Origin: Nesterenkonia salmonea
GTDB lineage: Bacteria > Actinomycetota > Actinomycetes > Actinomycetales > Micrococcaceae
Assembly (NCBI RefSeq): GCF_005771525.1
Contig: NZ_VAVZ01000004.1
Coordinates: forward strand, 1 to 64,000
Reading direction: 5' to 3'
Length of the DNA stretch: 64,000 nt
Every line of letters begins with the position of its first letter. Position 1 is the stretch's first letter. Shown in pieces: positions 25,958 to 33,729 of the stretch. The notes beneath the pieces are model-generated. The model did no database searches, had not been told where the DNA came from, and was given only the letters and a program-made list of their open reading frames with translations. The translations under genes were made by a program, and so were the position numbers.

Positions 25958-27403
25958 TCAGTCGTTCTGACGGTCTTTCCGCTCCCGGTAGGCATTCTCT
26001 CCTGGGCCGGAGAACTCTCGGTTTCGCTCCACTGCGGAGATCGAGCCGGTGAATAGCCCTTCCTCCACTGGGAACTCAGTAGTGGGCACGGAAGCGTCCT
26101 GGGATGTGTGGGGACGGTCCTGCGCTGGGCCCGCGATGGGCTCTTCACCGTAACTAGTCTGAGGGTCGGCCGAGATGGTGTTGACCTGGCCGGTGGCAAT
26201 GGACTCAGCTCCACCAGCCAGGGCTTCCTCATTGGTCATGAGCATCCGTTGGGTCAACACCGCGTAGGGATGTTCAGCGCGGAGGAAATTGACCAGGTCT
26301 TCGCGAATCAGACAGCGCAGGTCCCAGAGTTCCCCCGAATTACGTGCCGAGACGACCACGCGAGCCTGGACGTGCCCACCGGTGGCCTCCGTGATCTGCA
26401 GATTGGATGTCTGCCCATCCCACAGATCCGTAGTGGTCAGGAGGCGTTTCAGACGGCCGCGAAGCGCATCAGTTGGGACCCTCCAATCCACGTCCAGCTC
26501 GACGACGCCCAACAGCTCGGTGCCGACTCGAGTCCAGTTCTCGAAGGGAGTCGCCACAAAATGTGCGCTGGGGTAGATGAATCGGCGGCCGTCCCAGGAT
26601 TTGATGACCACGGTGGACAGAGTGATCTCCTCCACGGTGCCAAAGTTCTCTTCAATGACCACCACATCGCCCACGCGGATGGAATCGGTGAAGGCGAGCT
26701 GGATGCCGGCGAAGAGGTTGGCCAAGGTCGACTGCATCGCCAGACCTGCCACGACTGAGACAACACCAGCTGAGGCGAGGAGACCTGCGCCCAGACCTCG
26801 GACACTTTCGTTGAGCAGAAGTACTGCCGCGACGGCCACTGTGATGATGACTGCTGCCAGGATGCGCCCAATCAGATCAACCTGAGTTTGGACTCTGCGG
26901 CCGCGGCGATCTTCTGCACCAAGTTCACCCTCACCTATGTACTTGGACAGGATCACTGCTTCAACGATCTTCACCACGCGAAGAGCCCACCAAGCGATGG
27001 AAATGATCAACGCGATGTTGAGAAGGACAAACAGTGGGCCCTGCCACCAGAGCTCAGCGTCCACGGCGTAGCGGACGCTGAGTGCGGTACCCGCCAGGAG
27101 CACAATGCAGAAGCCCGGGATCCGGGTGCGGTTGATCGATCGCTTGACGGCGGCGTTGCGGCGGAAGACCTGCTTCAGGGCCACGGAAAAAATAAGGGTG
27201 ACGATCAACGCGGCAATTGCTGAGAAGGTCAGTCCGATGAGGACCCCCATATAGGGACCTGCCGCGGACACGATCGTTTCGAATTCCTGAGGAATATGGT
27301 CGTCCACATCAGTGGTGATGTCGGCCAAGGGCCCGGCACCCTCTTGTGAGGGGGGCCCAGACTCGGCGGAATCGTCCAATGTCTGAAAGGGGAAGCTGAT
27401 CAT
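25958..27403 (-). CDS. MscS-family mechanosensitive channel
   Basis: 481 residues. Helices occur at about 50-80, 100-120 and 125-150. A core MscS pore helix and beta domain (about 175-330) contains G-A-G-L-L-A-S-A-G-V-V-S-V-V-A-G-L-A and the F-A-G-I-Q-L-A-F-T-D-x-I-R-V-G-D-V-V motif. A cytoplasmic cage and a long polar C-terminal tail (about 390-481) follow. Such channels open on hypo-osmotic shock. The tail is longer than in E. coli MscS. Divergent from hisD. Confidence 0.9.
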   Translation of the reverse strand: MISFPFQTLDDSAESGPPSQEGAGPLADITTDVDDHIPQEFETIVSAAGPYMGVLIGLTFSAIAALIVTLIFSVALKQVFRRNAAVKRSINRTRIPGFCIVLLAGTALSVRYAVDAELWWQGPLFVLLNIALIISIAWWALRVVKIVEAVILSKYIGEGELGAEDRRGRRVQTQVDLIGRILAAVIITVAVAAVLLLNESVRGLGAGLLASAGVVSVVAGLAMQSTLANLFAGIQLAFTDSIRVGDVVVIEENFGTVEEITLSTVVIKSWDGRRFIYPSAHFVATPFENWTRVGTELLGVVELDVDWRVPTDALRGRLKRLLTTTDLWDGQTSNLQITEATGGHVQARVVVSARNSGELWDLRCLIREDLVNFLRAEHPYAVLTQRMLMTNEEALAGGAESIATGQVNTISADPQTSYGEEPIAGPAQDRPHTSQDASVPTTEFPVEEGLFTGSISAVERNREFSGPGENAYRERKDRQND

Positions 27404-27505
27404 GGCCGAAATTGTTCCACGCTAAGTTGTACGCCGGCCAGCTTTCCCGATGCGAGCTTCGTCATGAGTCGCCACTTTGGTGAATGACAGGGAAGAATAG
27501 TCTCC

Positions 27506-28813
27506 ATGCTGACTACCACTGATCTTCGTGGCCGCGAATTGGATGTTGCTCAGGCTCTGCCTCGGGCGGAACACGATGTTTCGGCGACTATCGAGACTGT
27601 CACCCCCATTTTGGAACAGGTCCGCACTGGAGGGACCGAAGCTCTGCTAGACCTCTCCGAGCGGTTCGATGGGGTGCGACCAGCTGCTCTGCGCGTCCCC
27701 TCAGAGGTGCTCTCACGCGCGCTGTCTGCGCTGGATCCGGCGGTGCGCAAAGCGCTGGATACCCTCATATTGAGGGCCAGAGAGGTTCATACTGCACAAC
27801 TTCCAGCGGCGTCTCAGGTCTCCCCCGGCCCTGATGCGCGGGTGACCAACAGGTGGGTGCCGGTGCAGCGTGTAGGTTTGTACGTTCCCGGCGGACAGGC
27901 GGTGTACCCCTCGTCTGTGGTGATGAACGCGGTGCCTGCCCAGGTCGCGGGAGTGCCACAGTTGGCGATCGCGTCACCTCCGCAGCGTGATTTCGGCGGA
28001 TGGCCCCACCCAACGATCTTGGCGGCAGCCAAGTTGCTGGAAGTAGACGAGGTCTATGCGGTAGGCGGCGCCCAGGCTGTGGCCATGTTCGCCTATGGCG
28101 CCAAGGACTCTGATGGTGGCGTCGAAGTGCCTCCAGTGTCATTGATTACTGGCCCGGGGAATGTCTACGTGGCGGCGGCCAAACGGGCGGTTCAGGGCAC
28201 TGTCGGAATCGATTCTGAGGCTGGGCCCACTGAAATTATGGTGCTGGCTGACGGGACAGCGCCGGCGAATCTCATAGCAGCGGATCTGGTGTCCCAGGCA
28301 GAACATGATGAGCTTGCCGCTGCGGTACTGGTCACCGACTCACCTGATCTTGCGGAACGTGTGATCACTCAGGTGAGCGAAAAGGCAGCCGCCACAAAAC
28401 ACACAGAGCGTGTCAAGCAATCACTTGCTGGACGCCAGTCAACGGTCCTTCTGGTCGATTCGATGGATGCTGCAGTTGAGATCGCCAATGCTTACGGAGC
28501 CGAGCACTTGGAAATCATGACACATGACGACGACGCTTTCGCTCATCGGATTCACAACGCGGGTGCAGTGTTCCTCGGCGCCTACACGCCTGTTTCCCTG
28601 GGCGACTACTGTGCCGGTTCCAACCACGTGCTGCCTACCGGTGGAGCTTCCAGGTATTCATCTGGATTGAACGTGACGAGTTTCATGCGCTCGCAGCAGG
28701 TGATCCGCTACGGCCGTGAGGGCTTGGCCCAGGTGGCCGACCACGTCACCGCGCTGGCCGAGGCCGAGGACCTGCCCGCACACGGCGACGCGGTGCGGGC
28801 AAGGTACCCCTAG
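27506..28813 (+). CDS. hisD: Histidinol dehydrogenase
   Basis: 435 residues, the usual length. Family motifs: Y-V-P-G-G (about 129), G-G-A-Q-A-V (about 188), I-T-G-P-G-N-V-Y-V-A-A-A-K, D-S-E-A-G-P-T-E-I, S-Q-A-E-H-D, and the zinc/catalytic E-H-L-E-I and G-S-N-H-V-L-P-T motifs. It catalyses the last two steps of histidine biosynthesis (histidinol to histidine). No other his genes are in the window. Its stop overlaps the stop of the convergent cell wall hydrolase gene by 4 bp. Confidence 0.96.
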   Translation: MLTTTDLRGRELDVAQALPRAEHDVSATIETVTPILEQVRTGGTEALLDLSERFDGVRPAALRVPSEVLSRALSALDPAVRKALDTLILRAREVHTAQLPAASQVSPGPDARVTNRWVPVQRVGLYVPGGQAVYPSSVVMNAVPAQVAGVPQLAIASPPQRDFGGWPHPTILAAAKLLEVDEVYAVGGAQAVAMFAYGAKDSDGGVEVPPVSLITGPGNVYVAAAKRAVQGTVGIDSEAGPTEIMVLADGTAPANLIAADLVSQAEHDELAAAVLVTDSPDLAERVITQVSEKAAATKHTERVKQSLAGRQSTVLLVDSMDAAVEIANAYGAEHLEIMTHDDDAFAHRIHNAGAVFLGAYTPVSLGDYCAGSNHVLPTGGASRYSSGLNVTSFMRSQQVIRYGREGLAQVADHVTALAEAEDLPAHGDAVRARYP

Positions 28814-31341
28814 ACGTTCATCACGAAGGTGGTGTTGACCCACCCGACCACGCCGTCGTGCTCGACCTGCAGCCATGATCCTCGCCGTTCGCCGGTGCGC
28901 AGCACCTCGCCGCGAGGAATCTGGGCCAGCTTGTCCGCACTCGAGCTGGGGTCTTCGCGCAGCGGCACTGAGTAAGTGGCCCGCCAATCGCCTGCTGAGG
29001 TGACGGTGGAGCTTGTCTGGGTGCCACCATGAGCGTCAAAGTAGCTGTCTCCCCAGCCACCGGGGTTGCCACTGAGACCCAGACGCTGCGAGCACGCTGG
29101 CCACGCACCCCACCCCTGGCGTTGCCAGAGCTGGTATGCGCGTTCAATCTGTTCCTGCTTCGATGCCTGATGCGGCAGTCCGCTTCCGCCGACCCACCGC
29201 CATGATGACTCAGAGAACTGTAGTCCGCCGTAGTAGCCGTTGCCGGTGTTGATGGACCAGTTTCCTGAGGACTCACACTGAGCCAAACGATCCCAGGCGG
29301 AGCTGTAGGGTCCGCGAGAGCTCTGGGCGTGCTGACCACTTGTTGGACCGGTCCGGCCCGATGAGCTGCCCGACCCGGAACCTGAAGATCCGGAGGATGA
29401 CGAGCCAGAAGAGGACGAACCCGATCCTGAAGATGAGCTGCCCGAGCTTGATGATCCGCTGGAACCTGAGGAACTGCCAGAGCCTGAGGATGAGGACCGG
29501 ACGTCGAGGAAGTCTTCCCACACCCACCCGGTGTTGCCGTTGGTTCGCACCTGGTACCAACCTCCGCGGGAGCTCAGCACCTCAACATTGGTTCCAGCTG
29601 ACAAGGTCCGGGCCACGCTGCTACTCATGCTCGGGCCCGACCTCATGTTCACACCCGATGTCACCCGCGCACCACTGGATGAGGAAGACGAACTGTTCGA
29701 ACCCGACGACGACGAACCAGAAGACGAGCCCGAGGACGAGGAACCCGACGAAGAGGAACTGCCCGAGCCTGAGGACCCGGAACTTGATGAACCTGAACTT
29801 GATGAACCAGAGCTCGAAGAACCAGATGAGACGTTGAGGTACTCACCCCACACCCAACCGGTATTGCCACTGGCTCGCACCCGGTACCAACCACCACGCT
29901 GCTCCAGCACAGTGACGGACGTCCCAGCCGAAAGCACACGATCCACTCGGCCACTCATGCTCGGGCCCGACCTCATGTTCACACCCGAGGTCACCCGCGC
30001 ACCACTGGATGAGGACGACGAACTGTTCGAACCCGAGGAGCTGCTCGCTGGGGAAGAACTGTTGGAGCTTGATGAGCTGTTCGATCCGGAAGAGCCGTTA
30101 GAACCCGATGACGAACCAGAAGAACTAGTGCTCAGGAAGTCCTGCCACACCCAACCGGTATTGCCATTGACTCGCACCTGATACCAGCCACCACGAGAAC
30201 CCAACACATCCACACTGGTCCCAGCCGACAACGAACGCGCCACGTTATTACCCATACTCGGCGCCGAACGCATATTCACCCGCGACGTCACACGAGCCGA
30301 AGAAGAACTCGAACTCGACGACGAACCCGAGGAACTATTCGAACCCGACGAGCCACTCGAACCGGAAGAACCGTTAGAACCCGACGAGCCACTCGAACCA
30401 GAAGAACTAGTGCTCAGGAAGTCCTGCCACACCCAACCGGTATTGCCATTGACTCGCACCTGATACCAGCCACCACGAGTACCCAACACATCCACACTGG
30501 TACCAGCCGACAACGAACGCGCCACGTTATTACCCATACTCGGCGCCGAACGCATATTCACCCGCGACGTCACACGAGCCGAAGAAGAACTCGAACTCGA
30601 CGACGAACCCGAGGAACTATTCGAACCCGACGAGGAAGATCCACCAGCCGGACCAGTGCCCCCGGACCCGGAGGATCCGGAACAGACACTGGGGAGGAAC
30701 ACCCGTGCTGCGGCGGCCCGCATGTCCACTCCGCGTTCGGCCAGGAAAACCTGAGGGTCCAAAGCGGTGCCGGAGTACCAAGCACCCTCCCAGATTTCGA
30801 GATGCAGGTGAGGCGTGCTGCTCACACCGGAGTTGCCCACCAGTCCGATCGTCTGGCCGGCGCGGACTGAATCTCCCACTTGCACATGGGTTGTGCCGCT
30901 CCAAACGTGAAGATACCGGGAGTGGTACGTCTTGCCCCCGATATTGTGCCGGACCATGACATGTCCAGCGCGGCTGGATGTGCCCGTCTGAGTACTGACC
31001 ACCGTGCCTGCTGCTATAGAGCGGAAGGGCGTGCCGTCGGGTGCCACGAGGTCTTGACCCAGGTGGAACGACGATGCCCCTGGGGTCGAGCTGCAGCGTG
31101 GCCCGAATCCACTGCTGTAGGTGAAGGTGCCGGTGAGCGGCTGGACGAACTGCCCAGAACTTCGCGAGGCAGTAATCACGGTCCCCTGGGACAACGACGA
31201 CGATCCTGCGGCCGCTGTGCCCGCCAAGGGCTCAAGCTGCGGAGAATACGGGGCAGCTTCTGCTGCTGCGGCGGTGGTGAACGGCAACGTCAGTCCGGCG
31301 GCTAAAGCGCCAACTGCAGCCGCTGGTAGTTTTTTCGGCAC
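28810..31341 (-). CDS. Multidomain cell wall hydrolase: M23 peptidase, SH3 repeats, Rpf transglycosylase
   Basis: 843 residues, exported. The order is: signal peptide (about 1-28); M23/LytM endopeptidase (about 80-205) with H-L-G-Q-D and H-L-H-L-E-I zinc motifs; SH3b domains at about 255-312, 349-406, 450-505 and 560-615; an Rpf-type transglycosylase domain (about 680-765) with the catalytic Glu in C-E-S-S-G-N-W; and a final SH3-like domain (about 780-843). The parts are joined by Ser/Gly linkers. It should cut both the peptide and glycan parts of peptidoglycan, as in growth or resuscitation. It has a long untranslated leader. Confidence 0.9.
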   Translation of the reverse strand: MPKKLPAAAVGALAAGLTLPFTTAAAAEAAPYSPQLEPLAGTAAAGSSSLSQGTVITASRSSGQFVQPLTGTFTYSSGFGPRCSSTPGASSFHLGQDLVAPDGTPFRSIAAGTVVSTQTGTSSRAGHVMVRHNIGGKTYHSRYLHVWSGTTHVQVGDSVRAGQTIGLVGNSGVSSTPHLHLEIWEGAWYSGTALDPQVFLAERGVDMRAAAARVFLPSVCSGSSGSGGTGPAGGSSSSGSNSSSGSSSSSSSSSARVTSRVNMRSAPSMGNNVARSLSAGTSVDVLGTRGGWYQVRVNGNTGWVWQDFLSTSSSGSSGSSGSNGSSGSSGSSGSNSSSGSSSSSSSSSARVTSRVNMRSAPSMGNNVARSLSAGTSVDVLGSRGGWYQVRVNGNTGWVWQDFLSTSSSGSSSGSNGSSGSNSSSSSNSSSPASSSSGSNSSSSSSSGARVTSGVNMRSGPSMSGRVDRVLSAGTSVTVLEQRGGWYRVRASGNTGWVWGEYLNVSSGSSSSGSSSSGSSSSGSSGSGSSSSSGSSSSGSSSGSSSSGSNSSSSSSSGARVTSGVNMRSGPSMSSSVARTLSAGTNVEVLSSRGGWYQVRTNGNTGWVWEDFLDVRSSSSGSGSSSGSSGSSSSGSSSSGSGSSSSGSSSSGSSGSGSGSSSGRTGPTSGQHAQSSRGPYSSAWDRLAQCESSGNWSINTGNGYYGGLQFSESSWRWVGGSGLPHQASKQEQIERAYQLWQRQGWGAWPACSQRLGLSGNPGGWGDSYFDAHGGTQTSSTVTSAGDWRATYSVPLREDPSSSADKLAQIPRGEVLRTGERRGSWLQVEHDGVVGWVNTTFVMNV
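30113..30352. repeat. Intragenic direct repeat, copy A (SH3 domain 2)
   Basis: About 240 bp within the cell wall hydrolase gene, matching copy B (30395-30634) at an exact offset of 282 bp (94 codons) with only two mismatches by eye. One of the changes makes Ser versus Thr in the protein. The later SH3 units of the same gene are clearly diverged at the DNA level, so this pair points to a recent tandem duplication or gene conversion. Confidence 0.9.
30395..30634. repeat. Intragenic direct repeat, copy B (SH3 domain 1)
   Basis: Partner of copy A, encoding the first SH3b domain and its Ser-rich linker. Between the copies (30353-30394) lies a short Ser/Gly-coding linker whose repeats (Gly-Ser codons) could also promote slippage. 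The number of SH3 units may vary between strains. Confidence 0.9.
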
Positions 31342-31835
31342 GGGTCAATCCTCACTAGTCGAATGCCACGACTCCTTGCGCACATCACCTGGGCGGTGAC
31401 GCGTGTGGGACTGTCCGGGGCCGCCCACAAGTGGGGAAGCATGCGATGGGAAATCTGAGCGAATCCCCCGGTCAGCTCGCGCCCAGGTTAACAAGTTGGT
31501 TACGACCCACGGCAGGGCGGCGTTCGACCGGAGGTTGAAGCTGTGCTCAACCTGTGACCCTTCGAATCTTGCTGGCGACGGAGGAACCTGCGTCTGTGAG
31601 GTCAGGGGGCAGGACAGGATGAACGGCGCGATGCCACTACCGCAGGACACCTTCCGAACGCTGCACTGCCCCCTGAGTTAGCTACTCTTTCAGCGATTAC
31701 TCAGGGTTTGACTGCACCAACGCCGAGGGACACACATTGTGATCAGACCGTTACCCGGCTGAGCCCAAAAATTCATAGGAAACGTCCAGCCGTTATGGGG
31801 TGTTCCGTTCAGAATGATGAGTACCTTGGATAGTG
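31342..31835 (-). other. Long leader region of the cell wall hydrolase gene, possible structured RNA
   Basis: About 490 bp without a convincing gene. An 11-bp inverted repeat, TCAGGGGGCAG (31602-31612) and its complement (31666-31676), is separated by 53 bp. Rpf-type genes of actinobacteria often carry a c-di-AMP riboswitch in such leaders. I see AGCTGACC- and AGCTAACTC-like pieces but not a full canonical core, so the class remains open. Small open frames here have no coding features that I trust. Confidence 0.35.
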
Positions 31836-31918
31836 CCTCTTCAAGGTGCGAGTGATTCAAGCTCCCCGGCTGGCCATTATGCGTCCCCCTCACGCGGCCA
31901 CCGGGGAGCTTTCTCGTG
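31836..31918 (+). ncRNA. Putative small RNA, copy 1
   Basis: About 82 nt, nearly identical to copy 2 (32847-32928). After a 5' part (CAAGGTGCGAGTGATTC) comes a long hairpin: AAGCTCCCCGG (31859-31869) pairs perfectly with 31901-31911, TGGCC (31871-31875) with GGCCA (31896-31900), and GCGT (31881-31884) with ACGC (31892-31895), leaving a C-rich loop CCCCCTC; TTTCTCGT follows. A weak promoter (GTGTTC 31800-31805, TACCTT 31822-31827) lies upstream. It ends about 16 bp before the S4 gene, so it could also be a leader attenuator of that gene. The C-rich loop recalls the 6C RNA, but 6C has two such hairpins. Confidence 0.55.
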
Positions 31919-31933
31919 TCTACACTGGTCAAC

Positions 31934-32320
31934 ATGACAGATGCAGCGCTATCGCCTGTGCGCGTGGACGCATGGCTGTGGTCTGTTCGGATGTTCAAAA
32001 CACGTTCTGCAGCAACGGACGCATGCCGTGCAGGGAAGGTCAAAATCGGAGGAGACCCGGTCAAGCCCTCACTGAAAATCAGTCCCGGCACACGGGTGAG
32101 CATCAGTAGGCCCGGCCATGTAGTGATTCTGGAAGTGGTATACACCCACGCCAAGCGTGTAGGGGCCCCAGTCGCGCAGATGGCTTATCGGGATCTTTCC
32201 CCCGAGCAGATTAAGCCCCGTGACGTTGGTCTTCCGATGCGCGAACGCGGGGCCGGTCGGCCCACCAAACGGGAACGCCGTCAACTGGAGCAGCTGCGCG
32301 GTTACACGAAGAATGAGTGA
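31934..32320 (+). CDS. S4-domain RNA-binding protein (Hsp15/HslR-like)
   Basis: 128 residues. An N-terminal S4 domain (about 10-60) has R-V-D-A-W-L-W-S-V-R-M-F-K-T-R-S-A-A and G-K-V-K-I-G-G, as in Hsp15, which binds nascent-chain-blocked 50S subunits. A basic C-terminal tail (about 95-128) is rich in Arg/Lys. ATG 31934. Whether it handles stalled ribosomes or other RNA is not shown. The putative small RNA ends just upstream, and a Rieske-type gene follows 15 bp downstream. Confidence 0.85.
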   Translation: MTDAALSPVRVDAWLWSVRMFKTRSAATDACRAGKVKIGGDPVKPSLKISPGTRVSISRPGHVVILEVVYTHAKRVGAPVAQMAYRDLSPEQIKPRDVGLPMRERGAGRPTKRERRQLEQLRGYTKNE

Positions 32321-32335
32321 CGCTAGGCTAGTGAT

Positions 32336-32683
32336 ATGACACATCGCGTAAATCTCGGCCCAGCTGACCAGCTTCCCGAGCGCCAGGTAATGCAGGTGAC
32401 AGCCAAAAAGGCTGGCACTAAGGGAGACATCGCCGTAGTCCACGCCGAAGATGGCGGGTTCTACGCGGTTGACGATGAGTGTTCCCACGAGGCCGTTTCT
32501 CTCTCCGAAGGTTTTGTCGAGGACGAGACGCTCGAATGCCCCATGCACGGTGCCGCTTTCTGTTTGCGGACCGGAGCAGCGGAGACTCCGCCAGCATTCG
32601 AGCCCATTAAGACTCATTTGGTCACTGTGGAGGATGGAGACCTCGTTCTTCACCCAGGCGTCCCCCACCCTGAGGCTGAATAG
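32336..32683 (+). CDS. Rieske [2Fe-2S] ferredoxin-type protein
   Basis: 115 residues forming one Rieske domain. The cluster ligands are visible as a C-S-H (about 49-51) and a C-P-M-H (about 68-71) box. It is the size of the stand-alone ferredoxin of dioxygenase or nitrite-reductase type systems (NirD/BphF-like), but no partner oxygenase is nearby. Cytoplasmic. ATG 32336, 15 bp after the S4 gene, so probably cotranscribed with it. Confidence 0.88.
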   Translation: MTHRVNLGPADQLPERQVMQVTAKKAGTKGDIAVVHAEDGGFYAVDDECSHEAVSLSEGFVEDETLECPMHGAAFCLRTGAAETPPAFEPIKTHLVTVEDGDLVLHPGVPHPEAE

Positions 32684-32846
32684 TCTTTCCAGTGCTGGGG
32701 TCCAGTGACGGTGAGCATCAGTTCACGAGCTGGTAAGACCCAGTTCACCGGTTGTTGAACCTCGCAGAGACCTTGCGAGAAACTCACAGATAATGTTCAG
32801 CAAATACCGGGTTGTTCTCCAAGGTAGGTCCCTATATTAGGTACTA

Positions 32847-32928
32847 CCTCATCAAGGTGCGAGTGATTCAAGCTCCCCGGTTGGCCATTATGCGTCCCCT
32901 CACGCGGCCACCCGGGGAGCTTTCTCAT
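32847..32928 (+). ncRNA. Putative small RNA, copy 2
   Basis: Second copy of the 82-nt element. The hairpin is kept: AAGCTCCCCGG (32870-32880) pairs with 32912-32922, TGGCC (32882-32886) with 32906-32910, and GCGT (32892-32895) with 32902-32905, with loop CCCCTC and TTTCTC following. A promoter is visible upstream: TTGTTC (32812-32817) and TATTAG (32835-32840), 17 bases apart, placing transcription start close to 32847. Here no gene follows in the same direction; the end of the convergent membrane-protein gene is 10 bp away, so this copy should act as a free RNA or terminator. The rest of 32684-32811 holds nothing I recognise. Confidence 0.6.
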
Positions 32929-32937
32929 GTCCGGGCT

Positions 32938-33729
32938 TTAGGCGGGGGTCGCCCTGCGAATCACTCCGTAGTTGAGTCCCGCCAACCCGACGGCGAGAAT
33001 CGCTAACCACCCGGTTAATGAAAGAGCGCTTTGCTGCATGATCCACTCCCAGATGACGGGCCACCCATCATTCTGAAAAATGAGCATTGTCCCGGCAAGG
33101 CCCACGACGGCGAGTCCCAGGATAATCACCCATAGGGTGAACAAACCGGCCCGGAGATACAAGATCGCCCAAAAGAAGCCCACCATCATGAGTACCAGGC
33201 AGAGTGTTGCGGCCAACGCTCCGGCAGCCACGATCCCTCCCGAACCCTGAGTGAGGTAGGGCAGGTTGAAGGTGTAGAAGTGCATGCCGAATCCGTCGGT
33301 CACCCGTTCGATCCATGCTGCCAGTATGAATGCTGCGCCGAAAGCCACCGAGACTAATCCGAATGCCAGAATCACACCCAGCATGAAGGTCCGCCGGCTA
33401 TAACTCAGCGCCATCGAAAAGGGAAAGGTGTGCGAGGCGGAATAGGCTGCCACAAAAACCAATGCCCATAGCGGAGCCTGCGCGGCTCCGGTGAACATGG
33501 GCTCGCCTGACGAGTCGCCGGACCCCTGCATAGTGTGAATCCACCACCCAATACCCACGGCGATCAGCCATGCGGCAAAGAAAACCGAAAGTGGCACACC
33601 GATGAGTGTGACCGCCGGTGAAAACTGAAGCCTCACGGCCGAAGGGACCCGGGCAAACGCGGATCGCTTCCCGCGGTGGGGTTCCTGAGGCTGGAGGGTT
33701 CGATCAGTGCGTCCCGTTGGGGTTGTCAT
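32938..33729 (-). CDS. ABC transporter membrane subunit of a YtrA-type operon
   Basis: 263 residues with about six hydrophobic helices (about 36-60, 80-105, 118-145, 170-200, 205-225, 235-255) after a polar N-terminus. It has no motif that identifies a substrate. The start overlaps the stop of the ABC ATPase gene by 4 bp (ATGA), so it should be the permease partner of that ATPase. Operons gntR(ytrA)-ATPase-permease respond to cell-envelope antibiotics in several Gram-positives; that role here is inference. Confidence 0.75.
   Translation of the reverse strand: MTTPTGRTDRTLQPQEPHRGKRSAFARVPSAVRLQFSPAVTLIGVPLSVFFAAWLIAVGIGWWIHTMQGSGDSSGEPMFTGAAQAPLWALVFVAAYSASHTFPFSMALSYSRRTFMLGVILAFGLVSVAFGAAFILAAWIERVTDGFGMHFYTFNLPYLTQGSGGIVAAGALAATLCLVLMMVGFFWAILYLRAGLFTLWVIILGLAVVGLAGTMLIFQNDGWPVIWEWIMQQSALSLTGWLAILAVGLAGLNYGVIRRATPA

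Noticed and set aside
29531-30181. Acidic Glu/Pro/Asp-rich plus-strand frame.
   Set aside because: It mirrors the Ser/Gly linkers of the wall hydrolase; not a gene of its own.
29340-30640. Regularly repeated DNA resembling a CRISPR array at first sight.
   Set aside because: Repeats are long, in frame and encode SH3 domains and Ser/Gly linkers; there are no unique spacers of uniform size and no cas genes.
31345-31681. Small open frames on both strands in the leader of the wall hydrolase.
   Set aside because: No ribosome sites, no plausible domain and irregular codon use; better explained as untranslated leader.
31836-32928. Identification of the duplicated hairpin as 6C RNA.
   Set aside because: 6C RNA has two hairpins with C-rich loops; only one hairpin is visible here, so the family is left unnamed.
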